From contig NZ_LMKL01000008.1 in assembly GCF_001421505.1 (NCBI RefSeq), forward strand, positions 302,881-366,880: a stretch of DNA of 64,000 nucleotides. Reading direction: 5' to 3'. The stretch is from Sphingomonas sp. Leaf17. Lineage in GTDB: Bacteria > Pseudomonadota > Alphaproteobacteria > Sphingomonadales > Sphingomonadaceae. Below the pieces are notes generated by a model. It did not search any database. It was not told the origin of the DNA and saw only the letters and a program-made list of their open reading frames with translations. This document shows positions 28,703 to 37,289 of this stretch, piece after piece; positions within the stretch are counted from its first letter, which is position 1, and each line of letters opens with the position of its first letter. Made by a program: the position numbers and the translations under genes.

Positions 28703-29551
28703 ATGTCCCTCGCCAGCAGCCCGCCCGGTCCCGCCGCCAAGACCCCGCCGACCTATGTCGTCCCCGCGCTGGAAAAGGCGATCGACGTCATCGAACTGCT
28801 GACGGGCGAACCCGGCGGCCTGACGATCAGCGAAATCGCGACCCGGCTCGGCCGGTCGATCAGCGAACTGTTCCGCGTGGTGGTCGTGCTCGACCGGCGC
28901 GGCTGGCTGTTCAAGGATCCGGGCAACGACCGTTACCGCGTGACCTACAAGCTGCTGGAAATCGCGCACCGCGCCACGCCCGCGCAGGAACTGGCGCAGG
29001 TCGCCGCACCGCTGATGCACGACCTGGCGCTGCGGATCGCCCAGTCCTGTCATCTGGTGGTGCTGAACGACACGCGCGGGCTGGTCATCCTGCGTCAGGA
29101 AAATCCGGGGCCGACGGCATTTGCCGTCCGCGTCGGCACCGCCGTCGATCTCGCCGCCAGTTGCTCGGGCCACGTCCTGCTCGCCTTTGCCGATGCCCGC
29201 ACGCTGGCGATGACCGGTGCCACGATCGACCCCGCGCTGGCCGCCACGCTGGATAGGGTGCGCGCCAGCGGCCATCAACGGATCGCCAGCGCGCTGATGC
29301 AGGGCGTGACCGACATCAGTTGCCCGGTCTTCGGTTTCGATGGCGGGGTGGTCGCGGCGCTGACCGTCCCGTTCCTGACCGCGATCGACGCCGCGCCGCA
29401 CGTCTCGCTGGAGGATGCGCTGATCGACCTGTCGCGCGTCGCCGCCCGCATGTCGACCGCGCTCGGCTGGTACGGCCGCGACACCGCGCCGGCCGCACCC
29501 GCTCTCTCCACCGCCGCCGCCCCCCGCAAGCGGCGGACGCGCGCCGATTAG
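28703..29551 (+). CDS. IclR-family transcriptional regulator
   Basis: A 282-residue regulator. The N-terminal winged helix-turn-helix (about 22-85) contains VPALEKAIDVIELL and LTISEIATRLGRSISELFRVV. The C-terminal effector-binding domain (about 90-260) has the SCSGHVLLAF and GVTDISCPVF stretches of the family. A Pro/Ala-rich basic tail ends the protein. It follows the fucosidase by 70 bases on the same strand and shares a 4-base tail-to-tail overlap with the mutarotase gene. Position suggests it controls the GH2/TonB/GH29 locus, probably with a sugar-derived effector. Confidence 0.92.
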   Translation: MSLASSPPGPAAKTPPTYVVPALEKAIDVIELLTGEPGGLTISEIATRLGRSISELFRVVVVLDRRGWLFKDPGNDRYRVTYKLLEIAHRATPAQELAQVAAPLMHDLALRIAQSCHLVVLNDTRGLVILRQENPGPTAFAVRVGTAVDLAASCSGHVLLAFADARTLAMTGATIDPALAATLDRVRASGHQRIASALMQGVTDISCPVFGFDGGVVAALTVPFLTAIDAAPHVSLEDALIDLSRVAARMSTALGWYGRDTAPAAPALSTAAAPRKRRTRAD

Positions 29552-29898
29552 GGCTGCTCGGCCAGCGCAAAGATCCGTTCGGCCGCCACCCACTTCACGC
29601 CTGCCGGCGCAAACGGCAACGCCTGTTGCAGCGTGTCCATCAGCGCTTCCCAGCGGACGACCGCCGGATCGGCGCGATCGGCCGCCGCCTTGGCCTCCGC
29701 GTCGAACCGGTCATCGACGGTCATCACCATGGCCAGCCGGTTGCCGGCCAGAAAGATCTGCATGTCGGTGATCCCGGCGCGCCGGATCGACGCGATCACC
29801 GCCGCCGGCGGACCACCCGGCCGATGCCAGTCGCGATAGGCCGCGATCGCCGCCGCATCGTCACGCAGGTCGAGCAGCAGGACATCCTGATGCGCCAT
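29548..29898 (-). CDS. L-rhamnose mutarotase-family protein, probably acting on L-fucose here
   Basis: A 116-residue cytoplasmic protein of the RhaM/DUF718 type, which interconverts sugar anomers. The family's catalytic His lies in YRDWHRP (His25), followed by the GITDMQIFLAGNRLAMVM core strands and a C-terminal Trp (GVKWV). AGGA six bases upstream of ATG 29898 fixes the start. Because the neighbouring enzyme releases L-fucose and no rhamnosidase is present, fucose is the more likely substrate in this context. That is inference from position. Confidence 0.82.
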   Translation of the reverse strand: MAHQDVLLLDLRDDAAAIAAYRDWHRPGGPPAAVIASIRRAGITDMQIFLAGNRLAMVMTVDDRFDAEAKAAADRADPAVVRWEALMDTLQQALPFAPAGVKWVAAERIFALAEQP

Positions 29899-30104
29899 GG
29901 ATCCTGATCCTTCATCGGTTTCGCCGCCTGTCCTGATCGACCAGCCGCATGGTTGGCAAGACCGCAGGTCCCACATTCTGCACACCATGGTTATATCGTA
30001 TAGTTTCGTGTCCGTTTCCGTTGTTTCACGGCTCGTTTACGCGCGACGCGCAACACCTGTCGTTACGGCCGCGCAACGCGTCCGCAGGAGGCAAAGCAAC
30101 GGCC

Positions 30105-31463
30105 ATGCTCAAATGGTTTCGGGAATCCGCACCGATCCGCACCAAGCTGCGGGTTCTGACGATCGCCAATCTCGCCATGGGCAGTGGTGCCGCCGCCGCG
30201 ATCATCGGCATGCCCCCGGGCCGTCCCGCGTTGCTGGTCGCCGCGCTGGTACTGGCGGTGATGGTGGCGATGAACGTCGTCGCCAACCGCGCCATCGCCG
30301 ACCCCTATGTCGCGACCGTGGTGCGGATGGAGGCGCTGGCCGATGGCGATCTGGCCAGCCAGATCGAGCGCACCCACCATGCCGACTGTGTCGGCCGCAT
30401 GACCAAGGCGATGCAGACCTTCCGCGATGCCGCCGTCGCCCTGCGCGAAAGCGAGACGACGGACCATGTCGTGCAGGCGATGGGCACCGCCCTGTCCCGG
30501 GTCGCGGAGGGCGACATGTCCACGCGGCTGGATACGCCGTTCGCGGGCGACTACGAACCGATGCGCGTCCATTTCAACACCGCGATTCACGCGATCGCGA
30601 CAACGCTGTCTGCGGTGAACCATGCGGCGGCCAACATCCGCACCGGTACGGGCGAGATCGCCCACGCCTCCGACGACCTGTCGCATCGCACCGAACAGCA
30701 GGCCGCCAGCCTTGAGGAAACCGCCGCCGCGATGCACGAGGTGACGACGACGGTCCGCGAAACCGCGCGCCACGCCGAGCGCGCCAACACCATCGTCGCG
30801 GAGGCCGGCGTCGATGCCGCCAATGGCGGGCGGATCGTGCGCGAGGCGGTCGACGCGATGGCCGGGATCGAGCGCGCCTCGGCCGAGATCGGCGACATCA
30901 TCGCGGTGATCGACGGCATCGCCTTCCAGACCAATCTGCTCGCGCTGAATGCCGGGGTGGAGGCCGCGCGCGCCGGCGATGCGGGACGCGGTTTCGCGGT
31001 CGTCGCCTCCGAGGTGCGCGCGCTGGCGCAACGCTCGGCCGATGCCGCCAAGGACGTGAAGGCCAAGATCACCGCGTCGGCCCGCCAAGTCGAGGCCGGC
31101 GTGGCGCTGGTCAACGATACCGGCGGCGCGCTGCTCCGGATCGTCGGCCGGATCACCGAAATCGACGGCCTGGTGGCGCAGATCGCCAGCGCCGCGCAGC
31201 AACAGGCGTCCGGCCTGCAACAGGTCAACATCGCGGTGGGCGAAATGGACTCGGTCACGCAACAGAACGCGGCGATGGTCGAACAATCCGCCGCCGCCGC
31301 CCGCAACCTGGCCGACGAGGCCCGCGTGCTCGCGGCGCAGGTCGCCCGCTTCCACCTCGCCGCCGGCGCATCGCAGTCCCCGGCTTCGTCACCGGTACAC
31401 GCACCCGACACCGCGTATGGCGATGCCGAACGCCCCTCCAACGTCCGTCGCCTGCGCGCCTGA
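30105..31463 (+). CDS. Methyl-accepting chemotaxis protein with no large sensor domain
   Basis: A 452-residue chemoreceptor. Two hydrophobic helices (about 17-38 and 44-64) are separated by only a few residues, so there is essentially no periplasmic sensor. HAMP-like segments follow (about 65-175). The methylation and signalling coiled coil (about 180-435) has the conserved hairpin tip [20 protein letters not shown]; the usual NAAVEAARAG reads [10 protein letters not shown]. There is no C-terminal CheR-binding pentapeptide. AGGAGG lies 13 bases upstream of ATG 30105, rather far, so a slightly earlier start is possible. Input is probably cytoplasmic or membrane-based. Confidence 0.9.
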   Translation: MLKWFRESAPIRTKLRVLTIANLAMGSGAAAAIIGMPPGRPALLVAALVLAVMVAMNVVANRAIADPYVATVVRMEALADGDLASQIERTHHADCVGRMTKAMQTFRDAAVALRESETTDHVVQAMGTALSRVAEGDMSTRLDTPFAGDYEPMRVHFNTAIHAIATTLSAVNHAAANIRTGTGEIAHASDDLSHRTEQQAASLEETAAAMHEVTTTVRETARHAERANTIVAEAGVDAANGGRIVREAVDAMAGIERASAEIGDIIAVIDGIAFQTNLLALNAGVEAARAGDAGRGFAVVASEVRALAQRSADAAKDVKAKITASARQVEAGVALVNDTGGALLRIVGRITEIDGLVAQIASAAQQQASGLQQVNIAVGEMDSVTQQNAAMVEQSAAAARNLADEARVLAAQVARFHLAAGASQSPASSPVHAPDTAYGDAERPSNVRRLRA

Positions 31464-31470
31464 TCGGGTG

Positions 31471-31983
31471 TCAGGCGTCGGCGTCGGCGTCGGTGTCAGC
31501 GGCGGTCGCCAACAGCGCGGTCACCTCCTCCACCGTGATGCCGAACGCACCGGCCAGCCCGGCGACCGATGTGCCCCGCTGCGCCAGCATCACCAGCCGG
31601 TCGACATCGACCGTCGTCTGATAGCCGCGGGTATCGCGCTCCTCGCGCACCGTGCCCGTGCGGCGCAGCGCGCCCGACTGCCGGCGTTTGGGCCGATCCT
31701 CTGCCGAAGGGTCCAGATCCGTGCGGCTGCTTTGCCGCGTGCCGGCACGCGTCATTTCCTCTGAGCGCCGCGCCAGTCGCGCCTGTTCGCGTTGCTGCGT
31801 CGCCTGCTCGCGTTCCGCCGCCCGGGCCTCGATCCGCGCGGCGGCCTCCGCCTGCCGGACGATCGCGCGCTGCTCGCGCTCCGCTGCGCGCTGCCGCGAC
31901 CGTTCGGTCGGGAAGTCCGACACCGCCACCCGGCCCGCCGGCCTGTCCCAACCGTTACTCAACCGCCCGCGTCCCTCATTCAC
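31471..31983 (-). CDS. Unknown protein with charged coiled coil and C-terminal helix-turn-helix-like end
   Basis: About 170 residues from a GTG at 31981-31983; a TTG at 31960-31962 is an alternative, and neither ribosome site is decisive. The middle (about 25-75) is an Arg/Glu/Ala/Gln-rich helix such as RAAEREQRAIVRQAEA, with strong coiled-coil character. A basic linker follows, then about 35 residues (VDRLVMLAQRGTSVAGLAG to EEVTALL) that look like a small helix-turn-helix. It ends in an Asp/Ala repeat. It could bind DNA or a filament. I do not recognise the family, and the gene could be shorter. Confidence 0.55.
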   Translation of the reverse strand: MNEGRGRLSNGWDRPAGRVAVSDFPTERSRQRAAEREQRAIVRQAEAAARIEARAAEREQATQQREQARLARRSEEMTRAGTRQSSRTDLDPSAEDRPKRRQSGALRRTGTVREERDTRGYQTTVDVDRLVMLAQRGTSVAGLAGAFGITVEEVTALLATAADTDADADA

Positions 31984-32111
31984 CGCAACAGGCGCGCGCC
32001 ATAGGCCACACCGGCCCGCCGCGACAACCGTCGCGATGCCGGGGATCGGGCCGGACGGCGACGACACAAGACCACTGGCCCGGCGACATCGACGCACTAC
32101 ATCATGGGGCA

Positions 32112-32885
32112 ATGATCGACCTGCTTCCCCCCGCCATTCCGGCCGCCACGCTGGTCACCTTCCGCGAGGTGGCGGGCGCAGCGCCCGACCTGCTGATGGT
32201 CGAACGCGCCAGGGCGATGGCGTTCGCCCCCGGCGCGCTCGTCTTTCCCGGCGGGCGGGTCGATCCCGGCGATCATGCGCTGGCGGCGCTGGCCGGACCG
32301 GTACAGGAAGACGACGCCGACGAGGCCGCCGCACGGATCGCCGCGATCCGGGAAACCATCGAGGAGGCCGGACTGCCGATCGGCCTTGATCCGATGCCCG
32401 ATGCCGACCGGCTGGCCGCGCTGCGCTCCGCGCTCCACGGCGGGCAACCGTTCGGCGAAGCACTGGCCGAGGCCGGACTGACACTGACGCCGCAGGTGTT
32501 GATTCCGTTCGCGCGCTGGCGGCCGGCCCACGCCCATGCGCGGATTTTCGACACGCGCTTCTATCTCGCGCGCCTGCCCGCCGGTGCCCCGCCCGCCAGT
32601 GTCGACCGGACCGAAAATGCCCGATTGTGCTGGCAAGGCGCGCAAGGGGTGCTCGACGCCGCCGATGCCGGCCGGGTGTCGATCATCTATCCGACCCGCC
32701 GCAATCTCGAACGCCTCGCGCAGTTCGCCAGTTTCGACGAAGCCGTCGCCGATGCCCGGCGATATCCGCCCCGCACGATCACCCCGTTCGAGCGCGTGGT
32801 CGATGGCGAGACGCTGCTCTGCATCCCCGATGATGCCGGCTACCCGGTCTGCGCGGAAACCTTGTCGCGCGCGATGCGCGGATGA
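32112..32885 (+). CDS. NUDIX hydrolase (NUDT8/NUDT19-like long form)
   Basis: A 257-residue hydrolase. The NUDIX box is split in the way of the long NUDT19-like group: LVFPGGRVDPGDH, an insertion of about 20 residues, then AAIRETIEEAGL. The conserved REx2EExG glutamates for metal binding are present. Substrates in this group include CoA derivatives and nucleoside diphosphates, and none is indicated here. The first convincing start is ATG 32112, which begins where the divergent small gene's upstream region ends. Its stop overlaps the following extensin-like gene by ATGA, so the two are co-translated. Confidence 0.85.
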   Translation: MIDLLPPAIPAATLVTFREVAGAAPDLLMVERARAMAFAPGALVFPGGRVDPGDHALAALAGPVQEDDADEAAARIAAIRETIEEAGLPIGLDPMPDADRLAALRSALHGGQPFGEALAEAGLTLTPQVLIPFARWRPAHAHARIFDTRFYLARLPAGAPPASVDRTENARLCWQGAQGVLDAADAGRVSIIYPTRRNLERLAQFASFDEAVADARRYPPRTITPFERVVDGETLLCIPDDAGYPVCAETLSRAMRG

Positions 32886-33619
32886 CCGCCGCCGCCGCGA
32901 CACGCCGCGCGATCGTCCGCGCCCTGCTGCTCGTCCTGCTGCTGCTTACCGGGCTGATCGCCTATGCCCTGCTGCGCGGTCGGCCGCAGGATCTGCCATG
33001 GACACCGCTCGACCTGTCCGCGCCGACCGGCCTGTTCACGGGGCGCAAGCTGACCGCGCTGACCGGCGACTTCCCACAATGTCGCGCGGTCCTTGCCGCC
33101 GCCGGCGTCCGCTATACCGCGCTGCCGGCCCGTACCGATGGGCAGTGCGGCTATGCCGATGCTGTACGGTTCGCCCCCGGTGGCGCGCGGACGGTCGCCT
33201 ATGCGCCCGCAGGGCTAGGCGTCGCCTGCCCGGTCGCCGCCGCGCTCGCGAAATGGGAATGGGACGTGGTGCAGCCCGCCGCCCAGCGCCTGTTTGCCAG
33301 CCCGGTCGTCGCGATCGACCATTTCGGCAGCTACAGTTGCCGGCGCATCTATGGCCGCGATGCCGGCAGCTGGAGCGAACATTCGACCGCCGACGCGGTC
33401 GACATCGCCGGCTTCCGCCTGGCTGACGGCACACGCATCACCGTGGCGCGCGACTGGCAAGGCACCGGTCCCAGGGCCACGTTCCTGCGGACCGTCCGCA
33501 ACGGCGCGTGCGACCTGTTCGCGACGACGCTGTCCCCCGACTACAACGCCGCCCACGCCGACCATTTCCATCTCGACCAAGCCAGTCGCGGCGCGACCGG
33601 CTGGCGTGCCTGCCGCTAA
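32882..33619 (+). CDS. Extensin-like family protein, membrane-anchored
   Basis: A 245-residue protein. It has an N-terminal membrane helix (about 10-31) and then an extracytoplasmic extensin-like C-terminal domain (PF06904 type). The family's features are a run of conserved cysteines (FPQCRAV, GQCGYAD, VACPVA, YSCRRIYG, GACDLF, WRACR) and histidines in DHFGSYSCR, SEHSTADAVDIAGF and ADHFHLD. The SEHSTADAVDI and HADHFHLD motifs resemble zinc peptidases of the LAS type that cut peptidoglycan. It is translationally coupled to the NUDIX gene upstream. Confidence 0.85.
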   Translation: MTAAAATRRAIVRALLLVLLLLTGLIAYALLRGRPQDLPWTPLDLSAPTGLFTGRKLTALTGDFPQCRAVLAAAGVRYTALPARTDGQCGYADAVRFAPGGARTVAYAPAGLGVACPVAAALAKWEWDVVQPAAQRLFASPVVAIDHFGSYSCRRIYGRDAGSWSEHSTADAVDIAGFRLADGTRITVARDWQGTGPRATFLRTVRNGACDLFATTLSPDYNAAHADHFHLDQASRGATGWRACR

Positions 33620-33642
33620 CGGATCAGCAGCCGGCCGGGTGG

Positions 33643-34197
33643 TCAGTGCGCCATGGGCGCGGCGCTATCCACCTTTTCGACCCAATAGGGAAAGAAGGAC
33701 GGCTGGCGGCTCGACCAGCCCGATGCCGTCGCCGCGGCCTCGCTGATCGACTGGAGCAGCTTGCGCCGCAGTTCGGGATGCAAATGCGGCAACGCCGCCG
33801 CCGCGCAGAAGGCCGAGGGCAGCCATGGCCGGACCTCGGCCCCGACCAGCCGCTCGTACAGGAAGCGGAAGCTGGAAAAGCTGGTCAGCCGCCCCTGACC
33901 CAGGTCGAACGCGGCGATCGTCACCAGCGGGGCCAGGAACGGCTCCACCGCGTTCAGGCCGCTCGCCTCGGGGATCAGCAGCCGCACATCGGGCAGGCTT
34001 TCATAGATGCGGGCATGGGCGCGGATGCTCGCCGCCTCGACCAGATCGCGCGACCAGCGCAGCATGGCGTCGTCGCGGTCCAGACCGATGTCCAGCGCGC
34101 GGCGGATATACCGCTGCGTCGCCGCCTCGAACCCGGCAAACTCCTTCATTTCGGCCAGCGTCATCGCGCCTTCTGCCGGCTTCATCCTTGATGCCAT
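33643..34197 (-). CDS. Conserved-looking protein of unknown function
   Basis: A 184-residue soluble, mostly helical protein. Recognisable stretches are RYIRRALDIGLDRDDAMLRWSR, read in parts, and HPELRRKLLQSISEAA near the end. No signal peptide, membrane segment or known motif is visible. GGGGG upstream supports ATG 34197, although internal ATGs at codons 5 and 12 exist. It converges on the extensin-like gene, 23 bases away. I do not recognise the family. Confidence 0.6.
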   Translation of the reverse strand: MASRMKPAEGAMTLAEMKEFAGFEAATQRYIRRALDIGLDRDDAMLRWSRDLVEAASIRAHARIYESLPDVRLLIPEASGLNAVEPFLAPLVTIAAFDLGQGRLTSFSSFRFLYERLVGAEVRPWLPSAFCAAAALPHLHPELRRKLLQSISEAAATASGWSSRQPSFFPYWVEKVDSAAPMAH

Positions 34198-34530
34198 AAC
34201 CCGCCCCCGTTGATCGAAAACCGTTGGAAGACTTCAGGGTCACATGATGCGCGCGAATGGTTAATGCCGCGTGTACCGCATCGTCCGACTCCGTAACCCC
34301 AAGGGATCACGAACGTCGCTGCGCTGCAACATCACTTGCGACGAGCCGAACGCGAATTGGCGGAAAGCGTGGTCCGGATACAGCAGACGGCACGGGCAGG
34401 GATCCGGTGCCCCGACACAGGCTGCCCGTGCTGTATTGTCCGACGCCGGATCGCCGCCTTCGCGGGCTAACCGAAAAATATGAAGGCCACGATACGACCA
34501 GGCCCGCGCGTCTGGCCCCTGGCAATCCGC
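34198..34530. other. Intergenic region with no supported gene
   Basis: Short plus-strand frames of 70 and 108 codons exist, but their products are Arg/Pro-rich with no ribosome site, as expected of chance frames in this composition. The composition is mixed, and I see no tRNA cloverleaf. It holds the promoter of the 184-residue unknown gene on the minus strand. Confidence 0.5.
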
Positions 34531-34569
34531 AAAAAACGGGGCGGGACGGCCAATGCCACCCCGCCCCGT
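34531..34569 (-). terminator. Rho-independent terminator for the small acidic protein gene
   Basis: ACGGGGCGGG (34536-34545) pairs with CCCGCCCCGT (34560-34569). On the minus strand the stem is followed by T6 (A run at 34530-34535). Confidence 0.85.
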
Positions 34570-34594
34570 TCATGCCGCGTTGAACCGTCGTGGA

Positions 34595-34843
34595 TCAGTG
34601 ATCGCGACGGTCGGCCTCGGCCTTTTCGTCAAACCCCGACGATGGTGCCGGATCCTGCTGCGACGGCTGAGTCGACGATACCGGATCGCTGCCATCCATC
34701 GTCTCGTCCAACGCCTCGTCCAGCGCGTCATCATGCTCGTTGACCGGACCCTGTCCGCCAGCGTTCTTCGCATCGGCATCTTCGGACGGTGCGACCGACA
34801 GGCTGTCCAGCGCGCGTGGGTCGATGGTGGTGTCGTTGGCCAT
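34595..34843 (-). CDS. Small acidic, disordered protein
   Basis: An 82-residue protein starting MANDTTIDPRALDSL and rich in Asp, Glu, Ser and Pro throughout, with no hydrophobic core; it is predicted to be disordered. GAGGAG seven bases upstream is one of the best ribosome sites in the window, and a clean terminator follows, so it is very likely expressed. Such acidic small proteins occur in sphingomonads and may act in stress or as chaperone-like factors, but I do not know its function. Confidence 0.75.
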   Translation of the reverse strand: MANDTTIDPRALDSLSVAPSEDADAKNAGGQGPVNEHDDALDEALDETMDGSDPVSSTQPSQQDPAPSSGFDEKAEADRRDH

Positions 34844-34883
34844 GGTGAATCTCCTCATCCCCGGTTGTTACGCTACCAACACT

Positions 34884-35708
34884 TCAGGCGGTGGGCCGTT
34901 CCGCGCCAATATCCTGATCCAGCGCAGTCTTATCCAAGGCGGTCACGGTCACGATCTGACGGTACAGTACCGCTTCGCCGAACACCGTCATGAACGCGAT
35001 GTCGGTGGCATCGCGGCCGACACAGACCCGCGCGATATCACCCGGCCGGGCCATGCCGGTGGGATCGACCAGATGCCACGCGCCGTCCAGCCACACCTCC
35101 ACCACCGCATGAAAGTCGGGCGGGTCGACGCCGGGGGCATAGGCCGACACGCAGCGCGCCGGAATGTCCCCCGCCCGCGCCAGCGCCACCAGCAGGTGCG
35201 CATAGTCGCGGCACACGCCCGCGCGCGAGGCGAAGGTCATCATCGCCGTCGTCGTGCCCGCACTGGCCCCGGCGCGATACTGCAACGCTTCCTGGACCCA
35301 GCGTGCGAGCGCCGCCACCAGGGGACCGCCACGCAGACCGGCGAAGCGGCGATGCACGAACCCCTCAAGCCGATCGGATTCGCAGTAACGGCTCGGCATC
35401 AGATACTCGATGACCGGTCCGGGCAGCATCCGCACCGGCGTGGCCGGCAACATCGCCAGATCTTCGGTCGGCCGATCGACCTTGACGATCGCCTCGTACC
35501 GCACCTCCAGCCGCCCGGTCGCGCGTGCCCAGCACCGCTGGCCAATACCGTGATCGCCGACCGCCGCACGGATCGGATCGTCCGACCACACGGTCAGCGC
35601 CTCATGCTCGATCCGCTGGTCCGCCATTGCCGCCGCCTCGATCTGGAGCAGAACGTCGGCGGGCCGGGCGAACCCGTAATCCAGATGCACGTCGATCCTC
35701 AGCCGCAT
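34884..35708 (-). CDS. Transglutaminase-like family protein
   Basis: A 274-residue cytoplasmic protein. An N-terminal beta-rich domain (about 1-120) is followed by a transglutaminase-like cysteine-protease core. The catalytic triad residues are Cys in SRAGVCRDYAH, His in PDFHAVVEVW and Asp in LVDPTGMA. There is no signal peptide. Proteins of this kind in bacteria usually act as proteases or peptide ligases, and some sit beside alpha-E and circularly permuted ATP-grasp genes; none is present here. It lies 40 bases upstream of the small acidic gene on the same strand and may share a transcript with it. Confidence 0.85.
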   Translation of the reverse strand: MRLRIDVHLDYGFARPADVLLQIEAAAMADQRIEHEALTVWSDDPIRAAVGDHGIGQRCWARATGRLEVRYEAIVKVDRPTEDLAMLPATPVRMLPGPVIEYLMPSRYCESDRLEGFVHRRFAGLRGGPLVAALARWVQEALQYRAGASAGTTTAMMTFASRAGVCRDYAHLLVALARAGDIPARCVSAYAPGVDPPDFHAVVEVWLDGAWHLVDPTGMARPGDIARVCVGRDATDIAFMTVFGEAVLYRQIVTVTALDKTALDQDIGAERPTA

Positions 35709-35731
35709 CGGTCCCTGTCGCCCCTTTCAAT

Positions 35732-35764
35732 AAAAAAAGGCCCGGCAGGTCTCCCTGCCGGGCC
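35732..35764 (-). terminator. Rho-independent terminator for the Bax-inhibitor-1 family gene
   Basis: GGCCCGGCAGG (35739-35749) pairs exactly with CCTGCCGGGCC (35754-35764) over four bases, with T7 following on the minus strand. Confidence 0.93.
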
Positions 35765-35792
35765 GTCATGCCCGCCTGTGCGGACGATCGGT

Positions 35793-36542
<750 letters not shown>

Positions 36543-36663
36543 CTCGAAAATCGCTCCTTTGCCCGGCATCGTGCCGGTTCGTTCAAATATCGTACCGATG
36601 CATACGCTTTACAAGCGATTCCGGTTGCATCCCGCCGCAGACGCCCGTGTAGTCCGGCGAGTC

Positions 36664-37221
36664 ATGCACCGCCTGTTCGTCGCCCTGCGCCCGCCGCCCG
36701 ACATCCGTCTGTCGCTATCGGCCACAATGGCCGGCGTCCCGACCGCGCGGTGGCAGGACGACGCCCATCTGCACCTGACCCTGCGCTATGTCGGCCCGGT
36801 CGAGCGCCCCGTGGCCGAGGATCTGGCCGTCGCGCTGGCCGCCATCCACGCGCCCGCGCCCAAGGTCGCGCTGGCGGGCGTTGGCCGGTTCGAGAAGCGT
36901 GGCCGGACCGACTCGCTGTGGGCCGGGATCGCCCCGCGCGATGCGCTCACCCACCTGCATCACAAGGTCGAACAGGCGGTCCGCCGCGTCGGTCTGCCCG
37001 CCGACCCACGCGCCTTCCTGCCCCACATCACGGTCGCCCGGCTGGCGCGCGGGGCCGGGGTCGAACACGAGATCGCCGGCTGGCTGCTCGACCACGCCGC
37101 GCTCGCCAGCCCCGCCTTCACCCTGCCCCATCTGGTCCTGTACGAAAGCCACCTCGGCAGCGAAGGCGCGACCTATGACGCGATCGCCCGCTGGCCGCTC
37201 GACCCGCCACCCCGCGCCTGA
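36664..37221 (+). CDS. thpR: RNA 2',3'-cyclic phosphodiesterase
   Basis: A 185-residue member of the 2H phosphoesterase superfamily. Both HxTx catalytic motifs are present: HLHLTLRYVG and LPHITVARL. The N-terminal MHRLFVALRPP is typical of ThpR/LigT. The enzyme opens 2',3'-cyclic phosphates on RNA and can ligate tRNA halves in vitro. An MFS transporter gene follows 68 bases downstream on the same strand; no functional tie is evident. Confidence 0.92.
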   Translation: MHRLFVALRPPPDIRLSLSATMAGVPTARWQDDAHLHLTLRYVGPVERPVAEDLAVALAAIHAPAPKVALAGVGRFEKRGRTDSLWAGIAPRDALTHLHHKVEQAVRRVGLPADPRAFLPHITVARLARGAGVEHEIAGWLLDHAALASPAFTLPHLVLYESHLGSEGATYDAIARWPLDPPPRA

Positions 37222-37289
37222 TCCCAACAAACCGCTTCCCTCGCGCGCCATCCCTGATAGCGTGGAAGAAACGGTATGGAGACGGACCA

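Noticed and set aside
34257..34583. 108-codon plus-strand frame in the gap before the small acidic gene
   Set aside because: No ribosome site, Arg/Pro-rich product, and it runs across the terminator of the minus-strand gene.
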